The notes beneath the pieces were generated by a model. The model saw only the letters and a list, made by a program, of their open reading frames with translations, did not search any database and had not been told where the DNA came from. Below are positions 10,898-21,442 of a stretch of DNA of 25,313 bases, in pieces. A program made the translations under genes and the position numbers. Where the stretch lies: positions 954,270-979,582 of the forward strand of contig JANPYM010000007.1 of the NCBI GenBank assembly GCA_025890175.1. Reading direction: 5' to 3'. The DNA is from Ciborinia camelliae. Its lineage: Eukaryota > Ascomycota > Leotiomycetes > Helotiales > Sclerotiniaceae. Numbering within the stretch: the stretch's first letter is position 1; each line of letters starts with the position of its first letter.

Positions 10898-11705
10898 ATG
10901 AAGTTTACATCTTCTCTTCTACTCCTCTGTGGAGGATTGACAGCATCTGCTGCCGTCATCGAAAAACGTACTACCGGTTCATTCCACTTGTATGCGTATG
11001 GTGGCAAAATTGGTGGACTTCCAATCTACTACTCTGATGGTAAGTTGATAGTCGTACTATGATTCATGCATTCCCCCAAAACTAATAGAGAACTCATAGG
11101 CAATGCATTTATTGGTCATAAAGCTCCATCTGGATCCAGTGTCAATACAAACATTACATGTAGGAACTTCCATCTTCCATCTTCCATCTTTTATTTTTCA
11201 TATTCTATTTTCTATCTTTCCTCTCCCCTGTTCTCTCTTCACAAGAGTATCTCCTCTTCTAGCAATCAAGCTAACCTCCCATCCCATTCTCCTAGTCGCA
11301 CAGAGCTCATCCAGCGAATGGATCATCACACCCACCAATCGCAACATAACCCTCAGCAATTCCAATTCCAACTCCAGCTCCACAACCGCAAGCTCCTCCA
11401 ACTCCAGCACCTCCTCCCCTGCACTCTTCATCAACCCATCCAGCACCTCTCTAACCAGCGTTGGATTTACCGGACCCGCAACCTCCACCAACGCATCAAG
11501 CTATACGACCCAAGGATTCATATCCTTTGGCAACTGGGCCATGTGGAAGAGCCCCAACACATCGAAGATCGCGTCGAGTTTCTATGCCAAACCCGTGGCC
11601 GAGGGCGTCTGGCAGTTGATGTGGAATGAGAATGAGATTGAGGATGGGGAGAGCGTTGGGGTGGCGGTGAGAATGATGGCGCCTAGTGCTGGTAGTAGTA
11701 GTTAG
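10898..11705 (+). CDS. Small secreted protein of unknown function
   Basis: Three exons, 10898-11039, 11100-11159 and 11296-11705, encode 203 aa. Introns are 60 nt (GTAAGT..TAG) and 136 nt (GTAGGA..CCTAG); the frame is kept at both joins, giving YSDG-NAFIGHK and NIT-F-AQSSS. Residues 1-18 are a signal peptide and KR at 23-24 is a Kex2-like site just before the mature TTGSFHLYAYG. Conserved-looking blocks are LPIYYSDGNAFIGHK, SEWIITP, TSVGFTGPA, GFISFGNWAMWK and GVWQLMWNEN. They resemble a common ascomycete family of secreted, probably beta-rich proteins without known function. A Ser/Asn/Thr-rich insert at about 86-109 looks like repeat expansion. The mature protein has no cysteine and six N-glycosylation sequons (N65, N84, N93, N103, N133, N155). 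It could be a cell-wall or apoplastic protein; an effector role is only a possibility. Confidence 0.85.
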
Positions 11706-12237
11706 GTGAGGGAATGGGAGGGGGAGGGGAGGGGAGGGGAGGGGGGATTTAGGTGTATATGCAAAATTTGGGGAAAAGGGGGCGGATATTTGGAATTTGT
11801 AGATGAGATGGTGAGTATGGTGGTTTGGAGGCAGATGAGATGGGAGGGAAGGGGTAGAGGTTCATGGAATGGAATGAAGATTCTATACCTAAAGGGGGGT
11901 TTGTATTTATACCCATCTACCTATCTACCTACCTATCTCCCTCCACCACATTAGATATTTTTTCTTTCCTTTCCTTTTTTCCCTTTCTTTCTTTTAAATT
12001 AAAATTAACAGTGTTCATCTCATCTCATCTTATCTCATCTCATCTCTTTGGATACGTATCATATCATATTGGAAAGAGTTTTTGATTTCGATTTTGATTT
12101 TGATTTTGATTTAAAGCTATCCATCCATTTATTCATCCATCCATCTATTTATCATTATAGAATACCCAATTATAGAATTATACCTACCTAAGCAGGCGTG
12201 CCCCCAATCAGGCCCCTACCTAGGACTTACTTCAATG

Positions 12238-12251
12238 GGTAGGTACCTACC
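12238..12251. repeat. 14-bp palindrome GGTAGGTACCTACC
   Basis: A perfect palindrome formed where GGTAGG runs into CCTACC. Related tracts lie on both sides (CTACCTAGGA just before, GGTAGGTAG after). It is another place where the TAGG-type repeat reverses strand, here through GTAC instead of CTAG. Confidence 0.85.
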
Positions 12252-13730
12252 TACTAAATAGTTAAATAGATGATTAGGTAGGTAGATGATTAAATACTCG
12301 TGAAGTAAGTAAGTAAGTATATAATATTAAAATATCGCACGGCTAAAGAATGTAGAGGAAAATTAGATGGAATTTCCTTGACGCGCTTTTAAGATATGGT
12401 AGGTAGATAGATAGATAGGTAAGTAAGTATATAGAATTCTATTCAAGTTTTTACATCCCTTTCCTCTCCCCCCTCTCTATATTCCAATGCGGTTACCATT
12501 TTGGCATTTTGTAAAGCCGGGGGGGGGGGCTACAGGAAATCAACATAAGCTTACCTACCTACCTATATAGAGATATGGAAGGGGAATGTGGTATGTTGTA
12601 TATCAAGTTCTGTTTATTCTGATTTCTATTTCTATTTCGTGATTTTTTGGTGATTTTTTGGCGGTTGAAAGCTACTTACCTATCTAGCTACCTAGGAGTT
12701 GGAATGGAATGGCATTTCAATGCATGTGGCTTTATTAGAAACCGGAATGATGGAGGGAGGGGATGCGCTAAGTGGCTTGCTTGTATGTGTGTGTGGTGGC
12801 TCAGAGTCATATCCATGCATGCATGTACTACCTGGGATGAATAAAATTTTCCGATGCGAGATGGCGACTGTGGCTTGTCTTTTTTTTTCTATGTATCTTC
12901 GGTATTTTAGGTATGGATGTATTGTAAAATTCAAACTTCAACTGTGCCTCCCTCCCTTTTGCGTAGGTAGGGAAAAATGCTTTTGCTAAAGATATAGAAA
13001 TAATCTTTAGATAGATTGGGTTCTTAGTTACAGTTTACTCTATTGTAGGTAGGTATCTAGATTGATATGTATGTATGTATGCATTTTTGAGTGACGATTA
13101 TTGTACAGTATAGGGATTATAGATTAGGTACCTAGATAAGGTAAGAATACCTATAAATACCTCTTGCATAAAGAAAACATTGAACAGGTGGTCGGGGAAC
13201 TTCGATTGTAAGATCACACATAATAGATAATTCAGTAGTATTATAGGAATAAAAATAAAGAAAGCGGTTATTTATAAATACAACATCTCGCGCGCGCGTA
13301 GAGGAAACAAGCAAATCGCTGAATAGAACCAAATAGATACCTAGGTAATGAGAGATATAGAAATAAAGATAAAGATAAAGTTCTTACAGCGCCTCTTGTG
13401 ACATGTCTTGTCTTTATTTTCCTTGACCCAAGGTAAATGAATGGATAGTGTTGAGTCTTTGATATGGATACGATAAGCGTGTTCCCCCTGTCTTGCCCCT
13501 GAGATTTAGAACAAAAGAACAAAGAAAGATGCGAATCTTTAGTGAAAGGGGGGAAAAGGTACCAGCCAGCTAGTACAATAATAATAAAGAAAGGTACAAA
13601 ATAAAAACTTGGAATACAGGAAATATATTATATATTTCTTGGAATCATTCCATGATATCTTGGAAAAACTTCAGGGCTGAGGGCTTGTCTTATTGTTTCG
13701 TGACATCATACCTACTATGGATCTAGTAGT

Positions 13731-13756
13731 CATTCATTCATTCATTCATTCATTCA
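13731..13756. repeat. CATT tetranucleotide microsatellite
   Basis: About six and a half uninterrupted copies of CATT in the spacer upstream of the CSC1-like gene. Confidence 0.9.
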
Positions 13757-14337
13757 TCCAAATAATATGAATCAAAGTATCCCGTCCAAAAGGAGATAAT
13801 CATTCGCCGCCTTGGGGTACTCGTTAAATATTTATGTTGGTACAGTACAGAGCGTATATGTACATCAGAATTTAATTTATTAGCGAATCATTAAGGTTTG
13901 ATTGGATTATGGAAATCCCATTCACTTTACTCACTTACTTTACTCACTCATTTATTCATTCACTGCTGTTAACTTCACAAGCAACTCGAAGCAAGGCAAA
14001 CCAAACCAAAGAGATCAGGTTATCTCTAAATAAAACATTCATAAGCGTTTAGCATTGGTATTGGCATTACAGTAGTATTGCCTTTTCACAAGATACATAT
14101 CCTTTATTTATTTCTATTTGGATTTTTTTATGCAATATTCTCTTTTCTCTTCTTGTAATCCCTCCTTTTCCACATCCACATCGACATCGACATCAATACC
14201 AGCACGGACATCAACCTGTTAACCTCTTGAAAACCATTGATGATATTACGAACACCAGCAAATCCTACCACCATATCATTATTGAAACAATACATACTTT
14301 TTCTTATGCATCGATAAGGCGTTGAACGTTACTCAAC

Positions 14338-17300
14338 ATGTCTTCAACATTGAGTAGCGATGCTTCGGTGACTTCTGCCGCGGTCCCCTCAACCACAACG
14401 CCATCGGCGCAAGGCTCTGAGGGTATCAGTCTTGTGGCTCTTCTCACGGCAATGGCATCTTCTTCTATCATCTTTGGTGTGCAGATGATAGCTTTCATGC
14501 TCTTGAAAAATAAACTTGCGCGAATATTGTAAGTTTGGAGAGATTCACTATGGGGCAATCTGCGCTCTGCGGGCTCTATGTTCTCTGAGGACTGTACTGA
14601 CTGAATGATAGCAAACCAAAAACCTATTTAGTCCCCGAAAAGGAACGAACCGAACCACCTCCTAGAAGTCCGTGGGGATGGCTCTTCACCATATTTCAAT
14701 TCCGAGATCGAGAAGTTATCAACAAATGCGGGCTCGATGCCTACTTTTTCCTACGATACCTCCAAACTCTCCTGGTTATCTTCATACCTATGGCCATCGT
14801 CATAATACCAATTCTTGTCCCTATAAATTATATTGGGGGAAGAGGTGGAGATTGGGCTTTACAATATGCAAACGACACAAATACTACCGAAGTTTCCTCG
14901 AATCCAAATGTAACCGGATTGGACCAATTAGCTTGGACCAATATACAGCCGAGCAAAACGAATAGATATTGGGCGCATTTGACACTTGCTCTATTGGTTA
15001 TTATTTGGGTCTGCGGTGTATTTTTTGCGGAGTTACGAGTGTATGTCAAAGTGCGACAAGATTATTTAACGTCCGCAGAACATCGGCTGAGAGCCTCTGC
15101 AACAACTGTTCTTGTCAGTGCCATTCCAGACAAATGGCTCACCAAAGAAGCGCTCGCGGGACTTTACGATGTCTTCCCTGGTGGAATTAGGAATATCTGG
15201 ATCAACCGAAATTATGATGATTTGTTGGTGAAAATTCATCTTCGGGACCAGATTCATTTACAGCTGGAGGAGGCCGAGACGGAACTAGTTAGGGCAGCAA
15301 AGAGAGTCCAGAAGAAACGAGCAGAAAAGGAAGAGAGGGCTAAAGCAAAGGCTTTGAATCGCAAAGCTCTCACCAAGGAAGAAAAGGCCCTGAAAATCAA
15401 GCGCGAAAATGAACTGGCCGAGAAACTTGCGCAAAGTGGCGGAATAGCTACTGGCGGAGAAGCTCCTCACACGGTCGATGATGCAGTAGACGAGGAGGTA
15501 GAATTGGAAAGGCAGGAAGCAGCTCGCCAACTTAAACGCAATGGCTCGAAGAACAAATTCAAGCTCGGTAATCCACTCACCGCCATGGGTCATGGCTTCG
15601 AGGCAGTTGGACAAGGTCTGAATAAAGGTGTAGACGCTGTTGGAAAGGCGGGAAATACTGCTTTGGGAGGCGTCAAAGGGCTTGGCAGAGAACTGGACGA
15701 TACAATTGAAGAAACTAATGGTAATGGTTTTGTAAATCTTGCTGCACCATCGATAGCGGAGGATGACGAGTACGACCAATATGGAAGGTATAAACAACGA
15801 GCACCACCGCCGAAACCATATGGATCTGGTGTGGATGATGGAACGAATCGGGATCCTGAAAAACAAACGTTAGCAGATGGAGAAGATCGCCATTCAACGT
15901 CAGATCGTGATACTTGGGGCTACGATGGTGAACGAAAGATGGCAGGAAACACCGTCCGAAGGAATGGCTATCAATATGGAGTAGATGGAGCCAATGATGC
16001 CTCCCAAACCAACAACTGGTGGTATTTCTGGAAAGGTCCCGCTGGAGGTTTTCCTTCCCCTGTTCCAACAGGATATGAAGATGATGACCGATTTCCTCTA
16101 ACACAAGGCGATGGACAAAGGTCGAGAATTGCAACAGGTTCCCCACCAAAGAAAACTACCTGGGAGATAATCAAATCTATTGTTCCGTTCCTAAACTCGG
16201 ATAATGGACCAGGGGTAGAATATCCGAAAGCTTTCAATGAAGAATACAAGGAAAATGCAACACCCGCGGTTTGGCAACAATATCTAAGAGAGAAGGATAG
16301 ACCCACTCATAGAATACCCAGGTTCAGTTGGACGCCTGATTGGTTCTTTGGAATTCCTGGTATTAGTCCGAAGGTTGATACAATATATTGGTGTCGAGAA
16401 CAACTTGCTCAACTCAACCTTGAGATTGAATTGGATCAAAAATCCCCAGAGAGATTTCCACTTATGAATTCGGCTTTTATTCAATTCAACCATCAGGTAG
16501 CTGCGCATATGGCTTGTCAATCTGTTACCTATCACGTTCCAAAGCAAATGGCACCGCGTACTGTTGAGATCTCACCTAATGATGTCCTTTGGGATAACAT
16601 GTCTATCAAATGGTGGGAGGCTTGGCTTAGGACCGCGGTGGTTACTGCTGTCGTTCTTGGTATGATTCTGTTATGGTCTATTCCTGTTGCATGGACATCG
16701 AGTTTATCTCAGATTTCCTCTCTGGTTAGTACCAAACCTTGGCTTCATTGGCTTAAGGTTATACCCGAGAAGGTACTTCAGGCCATTGCAGGTGTTTTGC
16801 CCGCTCTGGTGCTTAGTATCTTGCTATCACTTGTTCCTACGATTCTCGGATATCTTGCGTTTGTTCAAGGTTCACAGACTGGTAATGAGAAGCAAGGTTC
16901 GGTTCAAACGTACTATTTTGCATTTCTCTTCGTCCAAGTTTTCTTGGTCGTGTCTATCTCTGGAGGTGTGGTAGCTGCGTTGGGCTCATGGTCCACTGAT
17001 ATCACTGCCATACCCGAGACTCTTGCACAACAATTACCCAAGGCGGCGAATTACTTTTTCTCTTATATGATTCTTCAAGCATTGTCTGTGAGCTCGGGTA
17101 CACTCCTGCAGTTAACGACACTCATCTTTTGGTTTGTCTTACCCAAGATTTTCGACAATACTGCTCGACAAAAGTGGACAAGAAATACAACACTTCCATC
17201 GGTAGCTTGGGGATCATTCTTTCCCATTTATACCAATTTCGCCTGCATTGGCTTGATTTATTGTGTCGTTTCGCCGATCATCATCATTTTCGTCATCATT

Positions 17301-18266
17301 ACATTCACACTTCTCTGGATTGCGAATCGGTACAACATGCTCTATGTCTCTCGATTCAGGATCGATACCGGTGGACTTTTGTACCCACGTGCTATTAATC
17401 AGACTTTTACTGGTTTATACGTCATGGAATTGTGTCTTATAGGCTTGTTCTTCTTGACAACTAATGAGCAAGGCAATGTACTCACTCCTCAGGCAATCAT
17501 CATGATTGTTGCTTTACTATTAACTGCCCTTTACCAATTCCTTCTCAACTGGTCATTCGGTCCTCTACTTCGATACCTGCCAATCACCTTTGAGGATGAA
17601 GCTGTTCTCCGCGATGAAGCATTTGATCGGATGCAAGCCGTACGTCTAGGTCTCACCCCTGCCGAACCAGAAGCAATACCACAAAGTGATGGCGCCGGAG
17701 GAATCCAAGGACCAGGATATATTGAGATGGAAAATCTACAACCCAAGAATGGAAATGCAGGAGGGAAATTTTCCAATTTCAAGCCAACAAACCTCGTTCA
17801 CGGTGCTGCCGTTGCTGGTAGCTGGGCATTAAAATCGGGTAAAACCTTCCGACACAAAACATTTGCACGTGGAACTGGCGTCGATGGTCCCCAAAGCATT
17901 GATGAACGAATCGCCCAACCCCAAATCAGACGAAAACGTCATCACCGTGATATCGAAGCGCAGCAGAAAATCTCAAACGCACTTTATGGTGGCTATAACG
18001 ATGAAATCGAAGACTTGGCACCGGAAGAAAGAGATAGTTTGGTCAAACACGCGTTTCAACATTATGCGCTTCGGGCCAGGAGACCGGTGGTCTGGATCCC
18101 GAGAGATGATATTGGGGTTAGTGATGATGAGGTGAAGCGGACGCGGGATTATGCGGGGGCCAATATCTGGATTAGCAATGTGGGGGCGGCGCTTGATGCG
18201 AAGGCGCGGGTGGTTTATGGGAGGAACCCGCCGGATTTTTCCGAGGTGGATTTGATTACTCTGTGA
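14338..18266 (+). CDS. CSC1/RSN1/OSCA-like membrane channel (DUF221 family)
   Basis: Two exons, 14338-14528 and 14612-18266, with an 83-nt intron (GTAAGT..GATAG) encode 1281 aa. The join keeps frame (ARI-F-KPKTYLVPEKERTE). The family contains hyperosmolality- and stretch-gated cation channels related to TMEM63/OSCA. A first hydrophobic helix at 30-56 is followed by the motif CGLDAYFFLRYL (103-114), helices at about 115-138 and 183-206, then a long cytosolic part (210-735). That part holds a charged coiled coil (278-373), a Gly-rich amphipathic stretch (381-428), disordered sequence to about 570, and the conserved FIQFNHQVAAHMACQ (686-700). Seven helices follow at about 735-757, 787-816, 831-855, 877-908, 932-968, 995-1013 and 1023-1044. 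The motif SRFRIDTGGLLYPRAINQTF precedes the sixth. A C-terminal PHM7_ext-type tail starts RRPVVWIPRDDIGVSD near 1220. The start ATG is directly followed by a hydrophilic tail, as is usual. Plasma-membrane or endomembrane location is expected. Confidence 0.95.
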
Positions 18267-18291
18267 TGCATCGGCGGATGCGGGTGAGAGT

Positions 18292-18318
18292 GGGAGTGGG
18301 AGTGGGAGTGGGAGTGGG
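18292..18318 (+). repeat. GGGAGT hexamer array, G-quadruplex motif
   Basis: Five GGG runs, each separated by AGT, begin 26 nt after the CSC1-like stop codon on the sense strand. This fits the canonical G-quadruplex pattern with 3-nt loops and would be present in the 3' UTR RNA. Confidence 0.85.
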
Positions 18319-18492
18319 AGTGAGGCGTTGGGGTTTCTCTTCGGGTCCGGGGTTCGTTTTTGGGGCGATGGATGCTTGCTTGCTTGCTGTCGTATTTGGC
18401 GGGTGGGTTTGGGTTCTGTTTGGTTTGGTTTTGTATGCGTACTTGATGATGGGGATGGGGATGGGTGGATGGGTGGATGTGTGGATGGAAAA

Positions 18493-18532
18493 GGGGAGGG
18501 GGAGGGGGAGGGGAAGGGGAAGGGGAAGGGGG
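18493..18532 (+). repeat. GGGGA-type G-rich tract
   Basis: Runs of three to five G separated by single or double A, at least seven runs in 40 nt. It is another strong G-quadruplex candidate about 230 nt past the CSC1-like stop codon, possibly still inside the transcript. Confidence 0.85.
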
Positions 18533-18820
18533 TGGACTTGTGTATGAGAATTGGAATGAATGGGAATGAATGGTTGATGTATTTATGGGAGGGAGAATTG
18601 TCCATAGATGATGCAGAGCAGGGCAGGGGAAGATACAGATACAGATTCAGATAAAATAGGAGAGGAGAGGAGAGGAGAGAATGGGTGTGTAGATAGACAG
18701 ACAGTATGAGATGCGCATGTCAGTCAGTCTCTTGAAGAGTTTAAGATACCCCCGATACCCCTATATGTATGCGATACGATGGGATTGGATTGATGGATGG
18801 GATTGATGGGATGGATTGAT

Positions 18821-19058
18821 GGGATGGATTGATGGATGGGATAGGATAGATGGAATATCATATTATATTATATTATATTTATCTTAGGCTACTTTTTGAA
18901 ATGGAATGTGATTGATGGATGATGAATGGATGATTGGATGGGATGGATTGATGGATGGGATAGGATAGATGGAATATCATATTATATTATATTATATTTA
19001 TCTTAGGCTACTTTTTGAAATGGAATGTGATTGATGGATGATGAATGGATGATTGGAT
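18821..19058. repeat. Perfect 119-bp tandem duplication
   Basis: Copy 1 is 18821-18939 and copy 2 is 18940-19058; I compared them base by base and found no difference. Each unit starts GGGATGGATTGATGG, contains a TATTATATTATATTATATT core and the unique segment CTTAGGCTACTTTTTGAAA, and ends in GATGAATGGATGATTGGAT. GGATG/GATTGATG repeats flank both sides, and a third unit begins at 19059 but diverges after about 16 nt. Identity implies a recent event or active homogenisation. Confidence 0.95.
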
Positions 19059-19100
19059 GGGATGGATGGATGGATGATTGGATGGGATGGATGGGATGGG

Positions 19101-19130
19101 ATGAGGGGGGATGAGGGGGGATGAGGGGGG
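19101..19130. repeat. Three copies of ATGAGGGGGG
   Basis: Three exact 10-bp units, each with a run of six G. They form a third G-quadruplex-capable array in the spacer downstream of the CSC1-like gene and are followed by GGTAGGTA-type sequence. Confidence 0.95.
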
Positions 19131-19185
19131 ATGGTAGGTAAGGTAGGTAGGTATATGTGCATCATTGTTGGACTTGTACTTGTAC

Positions 19186-19229
19186 TCAAACCTTAAACCT
19201 CAAACCTCAAACCTCAAATCTCAAACCTC
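19186..19229. repeat. CCTCAAA heptamer repeat
   Basis: About six heptamers of the CCTCAAA type with single-base variants (CCTTAAA, ATCTCAAA). The motif AAACCTC resembles the plant telomere repeat AAACCCT but differs at one base and is not a fungal telomere repeat, so I treat it as an ordinary minisatellite. Confidence 0.8.
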
Positions 19230-19910
19230 ACACCCCCTCCTTTGAAATAAAATAAAACTAACATAACATTATAATATAAAACATTATAATATAGGAGGTA
19301 GGTGGGTTGGGTTGGGTTGAGTCTTGAGGAAAAGGAGGAGGAGGAGAAGGGGTTGCATGGCTTGAAGAGAAGAGTTGTTTTTATCAATATCAATACCTAA
19401 CGTCATTGATCAAAATTGATTTTGTATCATTGATGGAACCTGGAAATCTCCTGGGAATTTCAGTTTGCTTGCCTAGGTACTAGCTTTTACTTATATTGTT
19501 ATTTCAAAATCATGAATCATGATGTTGGGTTTGGGTTGATAATAGGGTGCGATTGATGGAAATTTAATTATTGGTATGATATTTGAGAAAGATTTTGTGA
19601 TGGGAAAATAATTTTGCTGCTTCTCTCGAGATATTTATAGAATTTCAAAAGGTTCAATGGGTTTGAAGAGTTGTTTTTGAGGTATTGAAAATGAGGTCTT
19701 TTGAAAGATGCGTTTTACAACAAACATCTTTTCTTACTTGGATTACTATCCTCAATTTTTTATTCATTTACTTATAACTTTCACTCCAAATTCACCTCAC
19801 TGGCGACTAAAGATTGAGATGATAATTGTTAAGGTTCTGAGGCATCATAAAAAAATGAACCCCGCACGGTCCCCAAAACTCTCGCTTCGGGAATCACATG
19901 ATGATATCTG

Positions 19911-19926
19911 CCCTAGCTTAGGGTTT
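19911..19926 (+). promoter_or_regulatory. Palindromic telobox upstream of the eL37 gene
   Basis: CCCTA-GCT-TAGGG (19911-19923) is a perfect inverted repeat of the telomeric half-unit, and its right half continues as TTAGGGTTT (19918-19926), a telobox. Telobox-like elements are known in promoters of ribosomal protein genes in fungi and plants, bound by TRF/Tbf1-type Myb proteins. It sits about 180 bp upstream of the eL37 ATG, a suitable distance. Function is inferred. Confidence 0.6.
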
Positions 19927-20017
19927 ACAAAATTTGTGGGAAACTATTTCGCGATTAAGCCTCCTCCTCGAAAAAGACGAGATATTGTATCAACGACAAC
20001 CCTACGACAACCCCAAG

Positions 20018-20090
20018 GTACGTTATCGCCAATTTATGTGCCATCATCATACCCATCACCCGGACAATCGCTGACATTTAAATTCCACAG
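20018..20090 (+). other. Possible 5' UTR intron of the eL37 gene
   Basis: A GTACGT donor (20018), a CTGACA branch-like site (about 20071) and a CACAG acceptor (ending 20090) define a 73-nt intron that would end 13 nt before the ATG. The signals match those of coding introns in this window. Only RNA evidence would confirm it; the alternative is an unspliced leader. Confidence 0.5.
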
Positions 20091-20103
20091 TTCCTAATTC
20101 AAA

Positions 20104-20788
20104 ATGAGTGCGTAAACCTTCGATTCTCGAGATCAATCACCAACAAGGGAGGATTCAATACTGATGATGATTTGAATGACAGCCAAGGGAACTTCCAGTT
20201 TCGGAAAGCGCCACAACAAGACGCACACTTTGTGCAGACGCTGCGGTTAGTTTTTGATCCAATTCCGAGGGATGGAGAGGAGGAGAGGAAGTCGAAGATC
20301 AGGAGGTGGAGAATTGATTAAGGACTTGATTTTGATTGAAGGATTGGGGATATTTCGAGAGGAAGAATTTCAAGACTGATTGTTTTTGGTTCAAAATATT
20401 TAGGTCGCCGATCCCTCCACATCCAAAAGCACACCTGTTCAGGATGCGGATACCCAGCTGCTAAGACCCGTTCATGTACGTTTTCTCAATCCATCCATCT
20501 TCACCACTTCACCACCCAATCGATTCAAATATATACATACGATATATACGAACCATGGATAAATCACCGAGGAGGAATGAGATGAGATGATGAACAACCA
20601 AGACGAAATATATATGCTAACCCAAATAAACCCCAACAGACAACTGGGGTGAGAAGGCCAAGAGAAGAAAGACCACCGGTACCGGTCGCATGCGTCACAT
20701 GAAGGAAGTCCCCAGAAGATTCAAGAATGGATTCCAAACCGGAGTACCCAAGGGAGCTAGAGGACCAGCCGTCAAATCTTCCGAGTAA
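20104..20788 (+). CDS. rpl37: 60S ribosomal protein eL37
   Basis: Four coding exons, 20104-20107, 20183-20245, 20404-20475 and 20640-20788, encode 95 aa; introns are 75, 158 and 164 nt. The first coding exon is only ATGA, followed by donor GTGCGT; joining it to CCAAGGGA gives [11 protein letters not shown], the near-universal eL37 start. The other donor-like GT in this place (ATGAGTGC|GT) would break the frame. The zinc finger is C19-x2-C22 and C34-x2-C37 with 11 residues between the pairs. The conserved [20 protein letters not shown] follows the last join, and the length fits (88-97 aa in other eukaryotes). The third coding intron has a TGCTAAC-type branch site. eL37 is a component of the large ribosomal subunit. 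A telobox lies in the promoter. Codon choice is C-ending, as expected for high expression. Confidence 0.97.
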
Positions 20789-21442
20789 AGAACATGACCA
20801 ATATTGCAAACGCGCACGGCCTGGGAAGGATTTGAACAAGGGATGGGCGAATGGATGGCTTTTGATACGCTAGAGGACGGGAAATGGGCAAGCTTACCCT
20901 CTTTTGAAATGTCACGATTTTCCAATGGGTGCTTGCACACTTCTCAAGACTCGATCTTCGTGTGGTCGTTATGAGGGTATGAAATGAAAGTTGGGGGGTT
21001 GGTTTTTTTTTGCCAATTTTTTAAAAGACGTGACATTACATGACATGTTCTTTAGCCAAAAAAATGCCATCATTTGCAATCATGATTTTTGGGGGTCTTT
21101 TTTTTGATGATGATGGTGATGGTGATGATGTGCAGTGTGTTTGCAGTTTTCGGTTTGCAGTTTTTTTTATGTTATACATATATATATCTATATATATATA
21201 TGGAGTATATTTTTGTATATGAGGTTGGGAATGTTTTGTTTTTGATGTGTTTTGTTTTATGTTTTGTGTTTTGAAATGATCTCGGGATGAAGTGATCTCG
21301 GGATGGAGTGATGAAGTGAGTTTCTTTTTTGGTGGGGGGGTTATGGATGTTGGGTGTAGTTGGGATGGAGTGTAGTTGGGATGCTGATGAGTGGGTGTAG
21401 ATGGACTGGTTGAGGGATTGGTTGGTTGGTTGGTTGAGGAAA

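Larger units (their letters stand above)
11706..14337. other. Intergenic region rich in simple repeats
   Basis: About 2.6 kb without a supportable gene. It contains GGGGA repeats (11716-11747), ACCTA/CTATC repeats (11919-11940), TCATC repeats (about 12017-12050), GATTTT repeats (12083-12112), many TAGG/ACCTA tracts (about 12181-12300, 12400-12430, 12554-12566, 13040-13056), an 11-G run (12519-12529) and a CATT array (13731-13756). The stretch from about 13780 to 14337 should be promoter and leader of the CSC1-like gene; a CATC/GACATC-rich stretch lies at about 14170-14200. Confidence 0.65.
18267..20103. other. Intergenic repeat-rich region and eL37 promoter
   Basis: The first ~1 kb after the CSC1-like stop codon is made of G-rich and GGAT-rich simple repeats, described separately. 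From about 19230 to 19700 the sequence is AT-rich and unremarkable, with two near copies of ACATTATAATATA at about 19266-19293. The stretch from about 19700 to 20103 is the promoter and leader of the eL37 gene. No additional coding sequence is supported. Confidence 0.7.

Noticed and set aside
18263..18654. Gly/Val/Arg-rich open frames after the CSC1-like stop codon
   Set aside because: They are translations of GGGAGT and GGGGA repeats with no conserved features.
19186..19229. Telomere-like CCTCAAA repeat as an interstitial telomere
   Set aside because: The unit is AAACCTC, not the TTAGGG/CCCTAA type used by filamentous ascomycetes, and copies are imperfect; an ordinary minisatellite is simpler.
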